From: Pseudomonas juntendi
GTDB lineage: Bacteria > Pseudomonadota > Gammaproteobacteria > Pseudomonadales > Pseudomonadaceae
Direction of reading: 5' to 3'
Length of the DNA stretch: 56,246 nucleotides
Assembly (NCBI RefSeq): GCF_009932375.1
Contig: NZ_BLJG01000047.1
Coordinates: 1 to 56,246, forward strand
A program made the position numbers and the translations under genes. The notes under the pieces were generated by a model that did no database searches, was not told the DNA's origin, and worked only from the letters and a program-made list of their open reading frames with translations. Numbering within the stretch: position 1 is the first letter of the stretch; the number at the start of each line of letters is the position of its first letter. This document shows positions 8,520 through 17,464 of this stretch, piece by piece.

Positions 8520-8611
8520 AACGGCGAAACGGGCGGGATAGAGCCGTGGTGCGAGGTGTTGGGGCGTTTGCGCGGGCCAGCATGGTGCTTGTGGGGTTTG
8601 CGTGCACAGGA

Positions 8612-8634
8612 TTGGGGCCGCAAAGCAGCCCCAA
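8612..8634 (-). terminator. Hairpin just downstream of the permease gene
   Basis: TTGGGGCCGC (8612-8621), loop AAA, GCAGCCCCAA (8625-8634) form a 10-bp stem with one mismatch, six bases past the end of the permease gene. There is no uridine tract on either strand, so termination is only possible, not shown. It separates the permease from the urt operon. Confidence 0.4.
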
Positions 8635-8640
8635 AGGCCA

Positions 8641-10047
8641 TTAACCGTTGCGCACTGTGGAACGCGGCTGACGGCGGCTGCGCACGCCCTGGTAAGTGGA
8701 TGCCAGCAACAGGAACCAGATCGGCGTTACCACCAGCGCCGAGCGGGTGTCGGCCTCCAGGCTCAGCAACACCAGGATGAAGGCAAAGAACACCAGGCAC
8801 ACGTAGCACATGAAGCGCCCGCCCGGCATCTTGTACTTCGACGCCTGGTGCAGCGCCGGCCGTTGCTTGCGGTATTTCAGGTACGACAGCAGGATCAGCG
8901 TCCAGACGAACATGAACAGCACCGCCGACACCGTGGTCACCAGGGTGAATGCCTCGACCACGTTCGGCACCAGGTAAATCAGCACCGCCCCCAGCAGCAG
9001 GCAGGTGCAGGAGAAGTACAGGCCGTTGGCAGGTACCGAGCGGCTGGACAGTTTCTCGAACGCCCTGGGCGCATCACCTTCCTGCGACAGGCCGTACAGC
9101 ATGCGGCTGGTGGAGAACACGCCGCTGTTGGCCGACGAAGCGGCCGACGTCAGCACCACGAAATTGATGATGCTCGCCGCGGCCGGCAGGCCGGCCAGCA
9201 CGAACAGCTCGACGAACGGGCTCTTGCCCGGTACCACGTCGCGCCATGGGGTCACCGCCATGATCGCGATCAGCGCCAGCACATAGAACACGATGATGCG
9301 TACCGGGATCGAGTTGATCGCCCGCGGCAGGGTGCGCTCGGGGTTTTTCGCTTCGGCAGCGGTGGTGCCGACCAGCTCGATGCCGACGAAGGCGAACACG
9401 GCGATCTGGAAGCCGGCGAAGAAGCCCATCACCCCGTTGGGGAACATGCCGCCGTCATTCCACAGGTTGGCCAGTTGCGCCGTGCGCCCGCTGGGCGAGG
9501 TGAAGCCGGTGATGACCATGTACAGGCCGGTGGCGACAAGGCCGAGGATGGCGACGATCTTGACCAGGGCGAACCAGAACTCCAGCTCACCGAACATTTT
9601 CACCGTTACCAGGTTCAGCGACAGCAGCAGCGCCACGCAGGTCAGCGCGGGTATCCACTGCGGCAGGTCGGGGAACCAGAACTGTGTATAGGCGGCGATG
9701 GCGACAACATCGGCGATGCCGGTGACCACCCAGCAGAACCAGTAGGTCCAGCCGGTGAAGTAGCCAGCCCAGGGCCCGAGCAGGTCGGCGGAAAAGTCGA
9801 TGAACGACTTGTAGTTGAGGTTCGACAGCAGCAACTCGCCCATGGCGCGCATGACGAAGAACAGCATGAAGCCGATGATCATGTAGACGAAGATGATCGA
9901 TGGGCCGGCCAGGCTGATGGTCTTGCCCGAGCCCATGAACAGGCCGGTGCCGATCGCGCCGCCGATGGCGATGAGCTGGATATGGCGGTTGGTCAGGTTG
10001 CGCTGCAGATGCGGTTCATCTGGCGCTGTGGGTGAGGTTTGCGTCAT
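8641..10047 (-). CDS. cycA: Amino-acid permease, D-serine/D-alanine/glycine (CycA) type
   Basis: A 468-residue APC-superfamily permease with twelve hydrophobic segments. The first helix carries HIQLIAIGGAIGTGLFMGSGK, and the third region reads AMGELLLSNLNYKSFIDFSADLLGPWAGYFTGWTYW split around residue 95; these are close to CycA of enteric bacteria. The motif GIELVGTTAAEAKNPERTLPRAINSIP lies near residue 230. The ATG at 10045-10047 is favoured over the one nine bases upstream because the AAGGGA ribosome site is nine bases from it and only one from the other. It probably imports small D-amino acids and glycine by proton symport; substrate is inferred from similarity. Confidence 0.88.
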   Translation of the reverse strand: MTQTSPTAPDEPHLQRNLTNRHIQLIAIGGAIGTGLFMGSGKTISLAGPSIIFVYMIIGFMLFFVMRAMGELLLSNLNYKSFIDFSADLLGPWAGYFTGWTYWFCWVVTGIADVVAIAAYTQFWFPDLPQWIPALTCVALLLSLNLVTVKMFGELEFWFALVKIVAILGLVATGLYMVITGFTSPSGRTAQLANLWNDGGMFPNGVMGFFAGFQIAVFAFVGIELVGTTAAEAKNPERTLPRAINSIPVRIIVFYVLALIAIMAVTPWRDVVPGKSPFVELFVLAGLPAAASIINFVVLTSAASSANSGVFSTSRMLYGLSQEGDAPRAFEKLSSRSVPANGLYFSCTCLLLGAVLIYLVPNVVEAFTLVTTVSAVLFMFVWTLILLSYLKYRKQRPALHQASKYKMPGGRFMCYVCLVFFAFILVLLSLEADTRSALVVTPIWFLLLASTYQGVRSRRQPRSTVRNG

Positions 10048-10251
10048 AGGCAGCATTCCCTTGTAAAGGTCAGTCTTCTTGTCAGAGGTAGCCGGCTAGG
10101 CTAACACGGGCGTCCCAATTCGGGGCGTGACAGATCGACTCTGCATTTGGGTAGCAGTGTGATGCCTGTGCCGCCCTCTCTACAAAGCCAACGCAGTTCG
10201 TTGTAGGAGCAACGGTCTTTCCCAAAATTTGACAAGCCTGCGCGATTCATT

Positions 10252-10284
10252 GTGGGAGCGGTGAATGACAGCTTCTGCTCCCAC
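10252..10284. repeat. Degenerate REP hairpin in the 10048-10337 gap
   Basis: GTGGGAGC (10252-10259) and GCTCCCAC (10277-10284) bracket a worn-down core. The surrounding gap (10048-10337) is the leader of the permease gene on one side and the end of the PepSY gene on the other; apart from this palindrome and a lone TTGTAGGAGC at 10201 I see nothing else in it. Confidence 0.55.
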
Positions 10285-10337
10285 TCGTGCTCTAGGCACC
10301 TGCGGCATTCAGCTTGTCATTCACTGCTCATGCACAA

Positions 10338-11705
10338 TTAGGCGCTGGCCAACACCCGGCGGCGCCTCACCACCAGGCTGTCCACCGCCCACATCACCAC
10401 CATCGACACCCCCACCAGCGGGAACATCACCCCCAGCACCAGCATCACCGCCACCGCCGCCTTCCAGCGCGGCAGGTCATGGCGCAGCGGCGGTACGCCC
10501 AGGCCGCCCTCGGGCCGGCGCTTCCACCACATCACCAGCCCGCTCACCGAGCCCAGCAGGATCATCAGGCACACCAGCAGGATGATGACCTGGTTGACCA
10601 CGCCAAACATCCTGCCTTCATGCAGCATCACCCCCAGTTCGGTGGCACGGGCGACCGGGCTGTAGTCCTGCCAGCGCACGTCGGCCAACACCTTGCCGGT
10701 GTACTGGTCGACATGCAGGGTGGCGTCATTGCGCGGGTCATCGGCGAACACGGCGACGGTGAACACCCCATCGGCGGTGGTGGGCAGGGTAATGCTGTAG
10801 CCCGGCTCGACCTGCCGCGCGGTGGCGATGTCTTCGACCTGCTGCAGGCTTACCTGCGGCGCTGCCGGTTTGGCCGACATCATGTGGTGCCCGGCGTGTT
10901 CGGCATGCGCGCCAGACTGCGGCATGGGCGTATTTTCCATGGCCCACGGCACGGTCTGGCGGTGCGCGTCGTTCAGTTCGCCTGCCTGCTGGTCGGACTT
11001 GGGCACGTTGGTCCACATGGCCGCCGGGAAGCGGTTCCACAGCTCGGCGTACTGCTTGCCCCACAGGCCGGTCCAGGTCATGCCGCTGAGCAGCATCAAC
11101 AGCAGCAAGGCCGAACCCCAGAACCCGGTTACCGCATGCAGATCGCGCCACAGCAGGCGGCCACGTGCCGACAGCCGGGGCCACACTACCCCGGCGCCGG
11201 TGCGCCCGCGTGGCCACCACAGGTACAGGCCCGACACCACCAGCACGATGCCCCAGCCGGCAGCCAGTTCCACCAGGCGGTCACCGACGGTGCCGACCAT
11301 CAGTTCGCCATGCAGGGCACGGGCGATGGCCTGCAGGTTCAGCTTGCCGTCCTGTTCGCCGAGGACCTTGCCGCTGTAAGGGTCAACGAAGACGTTCAAT
11401 TCTCGCCCGCCGTCATGCACCACGAACTGCGCGCTGCGCTCGGCATTCAACGGCGGCAGGTATTGGCCCACGTGGCCATTGGGGTAGGCCTGGTGCACCT
11501 CGGCCAGCAACGTATCGGCGGCCTGGCGATGATGGCCGGCTTCGACCACCATCAGGTCGCGGTACAGCACTGGGTCGAGTTGCGGCTTGAACAGGTAGAT
11601 GATCCCGGTGATGGCCAGCAGGATCATGAAGGGGGCCACGAACAGCCCCGCATAAAAGTGCCAACGCCAGGCCAGGTTATAGAAACTGATGCGTGTTCCT
11701 CTCAT
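10338..11705 (-). CDS. PepSY-associated membrane protein of the copper cluster
   Basis: A 455-residue inner-membrane protein of the PepSY_TM/PiuB family. It has four main hydrophobic spans: residues about 12-35 (FYAGLFVAPFMILLAITGIIYLF), 145-165, 190-215 and 375-400, plus a last one near 430. The large periplasmic loop has PepSY-like segments (VFVDPYSGKVLGEQDG; LHVDQYTGKVLADVRWQDYS). A His/Met stretch HAEHAGHHMM is seen around residue 270, a plausible copper ligand patch. The ATG at 11703-11705 has a strong AAGGAGG site five bases upstream. It is the last gene of the leftward copper cluster, directly after the TonB receptor; family members pair with TonB receptors for metal or siderophore uptake. 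Whether it transfers electrons or metal is unknown. Confidence 0.85.
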   Translation of the reverse strand: MRGTRISFYNLAWRWHFYAGLFVAPFMILLAITGIIYLFKPQLDPVLYRDLMVVEAGHHRQAADTLLAEVHQAYPNGHVGQYLPPLNAERSAQFVVHDGGRELNVFVDPYSGKVLGEQDGKLNLQAIARALHGELMVGTVGDRLVELAAGWGIVLVVSGLYLWWPRGRTGAGVVWPRLSARGRLLWRDLHAVTGFWGSALLLLMLLSGMTWTGLWGKQYAELWNRFPAAMWTNVPKSDQQAGELNDAHRQTVPWAMENTPMPQSGAHAEHAGHHMMSAKPAAPQVSLQQVEDIATARQVEPGYSITLPTTADGVFTVAVFADDPRNDATLHVDQYTGKVLADVRWQDYSPVARATELGVMLHEGRMFGVVNQVIILLVCLMILLGSVSGLVMWWKRRPEGGLGVPPLRHDLPRWKAAVAVMLVLGVMFPLVGVSMVVMWAVDSLVVRRRRVLASA

Positions 11706-11762
11706 GGGAACCTCCTTTTGACCCGCAGATGGGCGCAACCGAAGCTGCGCCCGTGGTTAGTG

Positions 11763-13793
11763 TCAGAAGCTGAAATCGACTTTGGTCCAGAACGTCCTGC
11801 CTGGCTCGTTGACCGGCTGTGGGTCGCTTGCCGGGTAGCCGAACCCGGCGTTGCCGGCCAGGTTCAGGTGCTCGGCGTACGCCTTGCCGAACAGGTTGTC
11901 GACCCCGGCGCTGAGCTTGAGGTTGGTGTTGACCTTGTAGGCGCCGTTGAGCGAGAACACGCCGAAGCCGGCGCTTTTTTCGTAGTCCTTGCCGACCACG
12001 TTGCCCTGGTTCTCGGCGATGCGGTTCTGCGCCGCCACCAGCCGCCACAGCGCACCGACGCTCCACACATCACGGCTGTAGGTCAGGCCCAGGCGGCTTT
12101 CCAGCGGGGGCATCTGCGGCAGCGCCTTGCCGTCACTGCTGTTCTTGCCCCACGCGTACGCCAGGCTGGCATCGGCCTTCCAGTGCTCGGTCAGCTGGTA
12201 GGCCGCGCCCAGTTCGCCACCCATGATACGCGCATCGACATTCTGGGCCTGCGAGGTGCTCATGCCCATCATGCCGGGGCGGTAGTCGAACAGGATGTAG
12301 TCACGGATCTGCCCGACATAACCCGAGGCCCAGGCTTCCAGGCGTTCGCTACGGTACTGGATGCCGAAGTCCAGCTGGGTGGTCTTCTCGGGCTTGATGC
12401 CGTCGAAAGCGTTGGCCGCACCGGGCGGTGCCAGCTTGGGCGAAAACAGCTCCCAGTAGTCGGGGAAGCGCTGGGCATGGCCCAGGCCAATGTAAGTGGT
12501 GGCCGGCAGGCCTGCCAGGTCATGTTCGTAGCGCACGAAGCCGCTGGGCAGGGTGGCCGCGCGGGTGTCGCCCTGGGTGGCGCTGCCTTGGCGGAAGTCG
12601 CGGGCCGAGGCGCGGTCCAGGCGGGCACCGCTGACCAGGCGGTCCTCACCCGTGGCGTACCAGGTCAGTTCGCTGAAGGCACCGTAGTTGTGGAAGTCGG
12701 CGTCCTTGGTCCAGGCCTGGCCCTTGTGCGCGTCCACGCCCATGCCGCCACGCTGGCGGTGCTCGTTGGTTTGCGCGTCGAGGCCGCTGATCAGTTGTAC
12801 GTCGGCCCAGCGCCAGGTGGCCTTGATGCGTGCGCCCAGGGTGCGGCGGTCTACGTTGCTGACCATGGGCATGCCCATCATGCCGCTGCCCGAGGGCGTG
12901 CGCAGGCTGTAGTTGTCCATCACGTGGTCGGCGTAGTTGTAGTAGACCTGCGCTTCAAGCGTGTCCAGCACCTCGCCGAGGTTGGACTTTTCAAAGCGCA
13001 GGCCCAGGCTTTCGCGCTTGAACTGCGAGCCGTCCATGCCACGCCCGGCGTAGCGGGCTTCGCCATCGCCCTTGCCGGCGGTCAGCTCCAGCAGGGTGTC
13101 CTGGTCGGGCGTCCAGCCCAGGGCGACATCGCCGTTCCACTTGTCCCAGCGTGACGGCACGGTGTCGTTGTTACCGTCGTGATAGTCGTCCGAGCGCGAC
13201 TGGTTGCCGACGAACCGTGCATAGGCCTGGCTGTTCCCGGCAGCGGCATCCAGCACTTTGTCGAAACGGCCGTTGGAGCCGGCCAGCAGGCTGGCATTGA
13301 CCCGGCTGCCGAGGCTGCCGAACTGCTCGGGTTCGCGTTCGAACAGTATCGTGCCCGCCGAACCGCCTGGCCCCCAGATCACGCTCTGCGGGCCCTTGAT
13401 AACGGTCAGCCGGTCATAGGTTTCGGGGGAAATGTAGGAGGTCGGCGCGTCCATGCGGTTGGGGCAGGCGCCGAGCATCAGCCCGCCATTGGTGAGGATG
13501 TTCAGGCGCGAGCCGAACATGCCGCGCAGGACCGGGTCGCCGTTGGTACCGCCGGCGCGGATCGCCGAGAAACCGGGAATGGTTTTCAGGTAGTCGGCGC
13601 CATCGCTGGCCGGCACCGGCTGGCGTGGGTCTTTCGGGGTGGTGACCACGGTCAACGGCGAACTCGGTGCCACGGCGGTGACGACCGTCGGGCTCAGCTC
13701 GGCGGCCAGGGCTACCGGCGCAAGCAGCGAGCCGCACAGTGCGGCGATGGTCCCACGCAGGGACAAGGCAAAAACAGGGGTGCAGCCAGACAT
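11763..13793 (-). CDS. oprC: TonB-dependent copper receptor, OprC/NosA type
   Basis: A 676-residue outer-membrane receptor: signal peptide 1-30 (ending ALAAELSP), plug domain about 45-160 (TIPGFSAIRAGG; RLTVIKGPQSVIWGPGG) and a beta-barrel ending in the aromatic TFWTKVDFSF. The copper-site pattern known for OprC, CxxxM plus HxM, is present as C110-P-N-R-M114 and H290-V-M292. Two further Met-rich loops (GMMGMPM, GMMGMS) lie in extracellular parts of the barrel. It would import copper with TonB energy. It sits between a DUF2946 gene and the PepSY membrane protein. Family identification is strong. Confidence 0.94.
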   Translation of the reverse strand: MSGCTPVFALSLRGTIAALCGSLLAPVALAAELSPTVVTAVAPSSPLTVVTTPKDPRQPVPASDGADYLKTIPGFSAIRAGGTNGDPVLRGMFGSRLNILTNGGLMLGACPNRMDAPTSYISPETYDRLTVIKGPQSVIWGPGGSAGTILFEREPEQFGSLGSRVNASLLAGSNGRFDKVLDAAAGNSQAYARFVGNQSRSDDYHDGNNDTVPSRWDKWNGDVALGWTPDQDTLLELTAGKGDGEARYAGRGMDGSQFKRESLGLRFEKSNLGEVLDTLEAQVYYNYADHVMDNYSLRTPSGSGMMGMPMVSNVDRRTLGARIKATWRWADVQLISGLDAQTNEHRQRGGMGVDAHKGQAWTKDADFHNYGAFSELTWYATGEDRLVSGARLDRASARDFRQGSATQGDTRAATLPSGFVRYEHDLAGLPATTYIGLGHAQRFPDYWELFSPKLAPPGAANAFDGIKPEKTTQLDFGIQYRSERLEAWASGYVGQIRDYILFDYRPGMMGMSTSQAQNVDARIMGGELGAAYQLTEHWKADASLAYAWGKNSSDGKALPQMPPLESRLGLTYSRDVWSVGALWRLVAAQNRIAENQGNVVGKDYEKSAGFGVFSLNGAYKVNTNLKLSAGVDNLFGKAYAEHLNLAGNAGFGYPASDPQPVNEPGRTFWTKVDFSF

Positions 13794-13859
13794 AATGATT
13801 CCAGTCGATCAGTCATGAGGTAGCGCGAAGCCCGCTGGCTTCGTGCACAAAATGTGGGT

Positions 13860-14291
13860 TCAGGCGCTGATCGAGGAAGGCGGTGCACGGCTGCGCGCAC
13901 CGGGGAATACAGCCTGCCGGGCATGGCCCTGGTGCGTGGGTGCAATCAGGTGGCTGGTGGGGACGACGCTGCCGGCGCTGAGTGGGCTAAGGGCCTGGGG
14001 CAGGGCCGGGCAGTTGAACAACAGGCTGCAGTAGCCGCACTTTTCCCACATCACATGCAGCTGGCCGTCGCTGCCGTGGCCGTGATGGCTGTCGCCAGCG
14101 TGCTGATGGGCAGCCGGCATGGGCATGTCCATCGGCATGGCCATGCCGGCGTGGTGGTTCATCGGCATCGCCTGGGAAATCAGCGGGCCGATGAAGATCA
14201 TCCACATGGCGAACAGGCTCAGCCATCCGCCACCGGCGCGCCTGCGGTCAGGGCGGGTGGTACGGCGCATGCGGGGGTAGGGCAGGCTCAT
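13860..14291 (-). CDS. DUF2946 family protein, His/Met-rich
   Basis: A 143-residue exported or membrane-anchored protein. One hydrophobic segment spans about 23-41 (WLSLFAMWMIFIGPLISQA). It is followed by a metal-ligand-rich stretch MPMNHHAGMAMPMDMPMPAA and a second HQHAGDSHHGHGSDG. The DUF2946 hallmark EKCGYCSLLFNCP provides a CxxC pair. It lies in the copper cluster between PCuAC and the OprC receptor. A role in handling periplasmic copper is inferred from residue composition and context; no biochemical function is established to my knowledge. The N-terminal basic tract is long, and an internal start at MRRTT is possible. Confidence 0.8.
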   Translation of the reverse strand: MSLPYPRMRRTTRPDRRRAGGGWLSLFAMWMIFIGPLISQAMPMNHHAGMAMPMDMPMPAAHQHAGDSHHGHGSDGQLHVMWEKCGYCSLLFNCPALPQALSPLSAGSVVPTSHLIAPTHQGHARQAVFPGARSRAPPSSISA

Positions 14292-14313
14292 GGCCAGCGC
14301 CTGTCAGCTGCGG

Positions 14314-14799
14314 TCAGTGTGCGTGTTCGTGCGCTTGCGGCTGGTTCGCTGGCGCTTGCTTCTGCACGGCCACTTCGACGGTGACATCGCCGGCCTTCTC
14401 GAAGTGCAAGGTCAACGGGAAGCGCTTGCCATCGACCAGCAGGCTGCGATCCTTGGGCTGCATCAGCATCACGTGGTAGGCACTGGGGGCGAAGGTCAGG
14501 TCCTTGCCGGCGGGCACCACCACACTGGGTACCTGTTGCATTTTCATGGCGCCGTTGGCGCTCATGGCATGTTCGTGCAGTTGCGCATCATCGCTGATCG
14601 GGCTGTCGACGCTGAGCAGGCGGTCGTCGGCCTGGCCGTTGTTGTGCACCACGAAATACGCCGCCACGTTGGGCGCATTGGGTGGCAACTGCAGCGACCA
14701 GGGGTGGGCAATGTGCAGGTCACCCACGCTGTATTCGTGGGCGTTGGCGAAAGCGCCAGGCAGCATCAGGGCGGCCAGGACGAGGGCGTGCTTGAGCAT
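14314..14799 (-). CDS. Periplasmic copper chaperone PCu(A)C
   Basis: A 161-residue periplasmic protein with signal peptide 1-20 (LVLAALMLPGAFANA, cleaved before HEYSVGD). The family copper site is present: HEHAMSANGAMKMQQV followed about twenty residues later by YHVMLMQP, i.e. the H(M)X10MX21HXM arrangement. The cupredoxin-like fold is indicated by AAYFVVHNNGQADDRLLSV. The C-terminus ends HEHAH, an extra histidine tail seen in several Pseudomonas members. It delivers Cu(I), in known cases to cytochrome oxidase. Start ATG 14797-14799 begins the signal peptide. Flanked by two DUF2946 genes. Confidence 0.93.
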   Translation of the reverse strand: MLKHALVLAALMLPGAFANAHEYSVGDLHIAHPWSLQLPPNAPNVAAYFVVHNNGQADDRLLSVDSPISDDAQLHEHAMSANGAMKMQQVPSVVVPAGKDLTFAPSAYHVMLMQPKDRSLLVDGKRFPLTLHFEKAGDVTVEVAVQKQAPANQPQAHEHAH

Positions 14800-14845
14800 G
14801 GTGAATCTCCGTTCTGTTTCAGGTTCAGGCAGACAACGACGGAAC

Positions 14846-15235
14846 TCAGGCCAGCGGAGAGGCACGGGGGTTTAACGCAGGCCAGAGCTGGCGCGGCGTG
14901 GGTTGGTAGTCAGCCGGTGGCGGCAACAGCCCGGCGAACAGTGTCGGCGGGTTGTGCAATTGCGGCGGGTATGCGGGCAGGGCCAACAGCGGCGCGGCGC
15001 CAGAGCAGCACCAGCAGTTCATCAAGGCGGCGCTGTCGTCGCTTTGCGGCCCCAGGTCGATCTTGGCCAGTGCCTGGACATCGACCTTGGCCTTGTTGGC
15101 CATGCTGGAACAGAAGGCCCCCCACAGCAGCTGCTCGGCCGGGCCCTTGGGCGCGGCAGAGGACAGCGGCATGGCCAGCAGGTTGAACAGCACTGCAAGG
15201 CAGGCTATCCAGGCGATGTGCCGACGTGGGGGCAT
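14846..15235 (-). CDS. DUF2946 family protein, first gene of copper cluster
   Basis: A 129-residue exported protein. Residues 1-28 form a signal-like segment (IAWIACLAVLFNLLAMPLSSAA). The remainder contains a CSSMANKAKVD stretch and the pair CWCCSG near residue 75, giving four cysteines that could bind metal. It resembles DUF2946 members that neighbour PCuAC and OprC in pseudomonads. It is the most upstream gene of the leftward copper cluster (DUF2946, PCuAC, DUF2946, OprC, PepSY). Function unknown. The C-terminal Pro-rich tail (PPPADYQPTPRQLWP) is probably disordered. Confidence 0.72.
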   Translation of the reverse strand: MPPRRHIAWIACLAVLFNLLAMPLSSAAPKGPAEQLLWGAFCSSMANKAKVDVQALAKIDLGPQSDDSAALMNCWCCSGAAPLLALPAYPPQLHNPPTLFAGLLPPPADYQPTPRQLWPALNPRASPLA

Positions 15236-15328
15236 GGAGAGATCCGGTCAGGAATCGTGGTGGGTATTGTAAGGCGGAGTATAGGTAAATACGCGGGGTG
15301 CGGTGAAGTGACGCAGCGCGTGGTGCTA

Positions 15329-16183
15329 TCAAGCCTTGCCACGCCCCATCAGCCCACGCACGGTTTCCTGCAGGTCCGCCGGCAACACCACCACCTTGGC
15401 ATTGTTGCTCCCGGCCAGGTTTTCCATCGCCCCGACATAGCGCTCACCCAGCAGGTACATGGCCGGCACGGTTTCGTTGCCCACGGCTTCCTTGACCAAC
15501 GAAATAGCCCGGGCCGAAGCCTCGGCCAGGCTGATTTGCGCTTCGGCGTCCAGCCTGGCGGCTTGCAGGCGCGCTTCGGCTTCCAGGATGGCCGCCTGCT
15601 TGGCGCCTTCGGCACGGGTCACATCGGCCTTGCGCTCCCGTTCGGCGGCAGCCTGGCGCTCCATGGCCAGTTGCATGTTTTCCGAGGGTTTGATGTCCTG
15701 GATTTCCACCGAACGCACGGTCACGCCCCAGTCTTCGGTCTGCTCGGACATAGCCTCGCGCAGGCGAGCCTTGATCTGCTCGCGGCTGGACAGCGCTTCG
15801 TCCAGGTCCATGGCACCGACGATCGCGCGCAGCGAGGTCATGGTCAGGCTGGTGACGGCGAAGGAGAAGTTCTGTACGCCATACGAGGCTTTCTGCGGGT
15901 CGACCACCTTGGCGAAGCACAGGGCGTTGGCGACGATCACCGCGTTGTCCTTGGTGATGATTTCCTGCTCCTGCACATCGAGGATGATGTCCTTGGTGGG
16001 CAGGCGGTAGGCGACCACGTCCATGTACGGGATGACGATGTTAAGGCCGGGCTTGAGGGTGCTGTGGTAGCGGCCCAGGCGCTCGACGATCCATTCCTCG
16101 CCCTGGGGCACGATGCGAACCCCCTTGAACACGGTGATCAGAACGAACAGCGCGATGGCGCCAACGACGATGAGGCTGGTCAT
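15329..16183 (-). CDS. SPFH/stomatin-type membrane protein (QmcA-like)
   Basis: A 284-residue stomatin homologue: one N-terminal membrane segment (LIVVGAIALFVLITVF), then the SPFH domain (VRIVPQGEEWIVERLGRYHSTLKPGLNIVIPYMD, split in the typical way) and a long coiled-coil rich in Ala/Glu/Arg (ERKADVTRAEGAKQAAILEAEA). Such proteins form membrane microdomain assemblies and usually partner with an NfeD protein, here encoded immediately upstream. The start is the Met before TSLIVVG, set by the membrane segment. Confidence 0.92.
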   Translation of the reverse strand: MTSLIVVGAIALFVLITVFKGVRIVPQGEEWIVERLGRYHSTLKPGLNIVIPYMDVVAYRLPTKDIILDVQEQEIITKDNAVIVANALCFAKVVDPQKASYGVQNFSFAVTSLTMTSLRAIVGAMDLDEALSSREQIKARLREAMSEQTEDWGVTVRSVEIQDIKPSENMQLAMERQAAAERERKADVTRAEGAKQAAILEAEARLQAARLDAEAQISLAEASARAISLVKEAVGNETVPAMYLLGERYVGAMENLAGSNNAKVVVLPADLQETVRGLMGRGKA

Positions 16184-16209
16184 GATGCAAAATTCCTTTT
16201 TGTGCGGTT

Positions 16210-16647
16210 TCAGGCCCGGATGACGCGGGCGGTATTGCCCTCGATGGCGGTCAGGCGCACCCGCTCGCCGGCGGCGATTTCGCTGTCGGCGATGCAGGTC
16301 CATTCTTCATTGCCGAGGATCGGCTTCTGGAAGCGCACGCGGCCCTTGTGGAACTCCGACACCGCGGCGGTCAGCAGGCCCACTTCGCCGATCACGCTGT
16401 CGGCGGTCCAGCGCACATCCGGCTGCTTGCGCCGGAACAGCTTGAACCACAGCGCGGTGGTGGCCGATGACAGCACCACCCACAGCAGTACCTGCATGTC
16501 CAGGGCCAGGCTGGGCGCGGCCAGGGCAACCAGCGCGACCAGCACGGCACCGATGCCGAACCAGAGGATGAAGAATGTCGGCAGGACCAGTTCCAACAGG
16601 ATCAGCCCGATGCCGAACAGCAGCCAGATCCACCATTGCATTTCCAT
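16210..16647 (-). CDS. NfeD-like membrane protein, SPFH partner
   Basis: A 145-residue short NfeD homologue without the protease domain. Two or three membrane segments occupy residues 5-75 (WWIWLLFGIGLILLELVLPTFFILWFGIG and VLLWVVLSSATTALWF). The C-terminal 60 residues form the OB-fold NfeD domain (SVIGEVGLLTAAVSEFHKGRVRF; AGERVRLTAIEGNTARV). It is upstream of and in the same direction as the SPFH gene, the conserved pair arrangement. ATG at 16645-16647 chosen at the first membrane helix; upstream in-frame codons give no helix and are rejected. Confidence 0.9.
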   Translation of the reverse strand: MEMQWWIWLLFGIGLILLELVLPTFFILWFGIGAVLVALVALAAPSLALDMQVLLWVVLSSATTALWFKLFRRKQPDVRWTADSVIGEVGLLTAAVSEFHKGRVRFQKPILGNEEWTCIADSEIAAGERVRLTAIEGNTARVIRA

Positions 16648-16741
16648 ATGGGTTGCGCCTTCCAGGGGGAGGTGCTGAGTGTAAGGCAGCGGGGCGCTAC
16701 TGGGCCACTTGCAGGGCGTACGGAAAAATCCGAAAAAGCTG

Positions 16742-17464
16742 TCAGTGCACGCCCAGCGCGGCCAGCAGTGCCAACGGCGTGTCGAATGCACGGTCCACCG
16801 CTGGCAACGCCGGGCGTTTCAGGACCAGCACCGGCACCCCCAGCTCACGCGCCACTTCCAGTTTGGGTTCGGTCGCCACGCTGCCGCTGTTCTTGCTGAT
16901 CAACACGTCTATGTTGCGCCGCTGGAACAATGCCCGTTCATCCTCGAGAACAAACGGCCCGCGCGCACCGATCACTTCACAGCGCTCATTGCCGGGGCAG
17001 GCCTCCAGTGCCCGCAAGGTCCAGAACTGCTGTGGCGGAATTTCGTCCAGGTGCTGCAGCGGCTCACGGCCCAGGGTAAACAGCGGCCGGCGAAACGGCT
17101 GCAGTGCTGCGATCAAGTGCGCCCAGTCTGCCACTTCGCGCCAGTCATCCCCCTTTTGCGCCTGCCAGGCCGGGCGGCGCAGGGCCCAACAGGGGATGCC
17201 GGCGCTGCGTGCGGCCTGGGCGGCATTGCCGCTGATCTGTGCTGCATAGGGGTGGGTGGCGTCGATCAGCAGGGTAATGCCCGACTCGCGCAAGTAGCGC
17301 GCCAGGCCTTCGGCGCCACCGAAGCCACCGACCCGCACCTGGCATTGCAGGTCCTGCGGCGCACGGCCGATACCGGCCAGGCTGTAGACATGCTGCGGGC
17401 CGAGGCGGCGGGCGATGGCCAGGGCCTCGGTGATGCCACCCAGCAGCAGGATACGGGCGGTCAT
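16742..17464 (-). CDS. cobK: Precorrin-6A reductase CobK
   Basis: A 240-residue NADPH-dependent reductase of corrin-ring synthesis. The N-terminal dinucleotide-binding segment is [17 protein letters not shown], followed by [16 protein letters not shown] and the [17 protein letters not shown] stretch that marks CobK/CbiJ. The C-terminal substrate part has [20 protein letters not shown], another family hallmark. The ATG at 17462-17464 overlaps the cbiD stop by four bases, so it is the last gene of the leftward cobL-cbiD-cobK operon. Confidence 0.95.
   Translation of the reverse strand: MTARILLLGGITEALAIARRLGPQHVYSLAGIGRAPQDLQCQVRVGGFGGAEGLARYLRESGITLLIDATHPYAAQISGNAAQAARSAGIPCWALRRPAWQAQKGDDWREVADWAHLIAALQPFRRPLFTLGREPLQHLDEIPPQQFWTLRALEACPGNERCEVIGARGPFVLEDERALFQRRNIDVLISKNSGSVATEPKLEVARELGVPVLVLKRPALPAVDRAFDTPLALLAALGVH

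Noticed and set aside
10314..13154. A 946-codon open frame on the plus strand across the PepSY and OprC genes
   Set aside because: It is a shadow of high-GC coding on the opposite strand; its translation is rich in His/Gln/Ala with no domain, whereas the minus strand gives two complete recognisable proteins.
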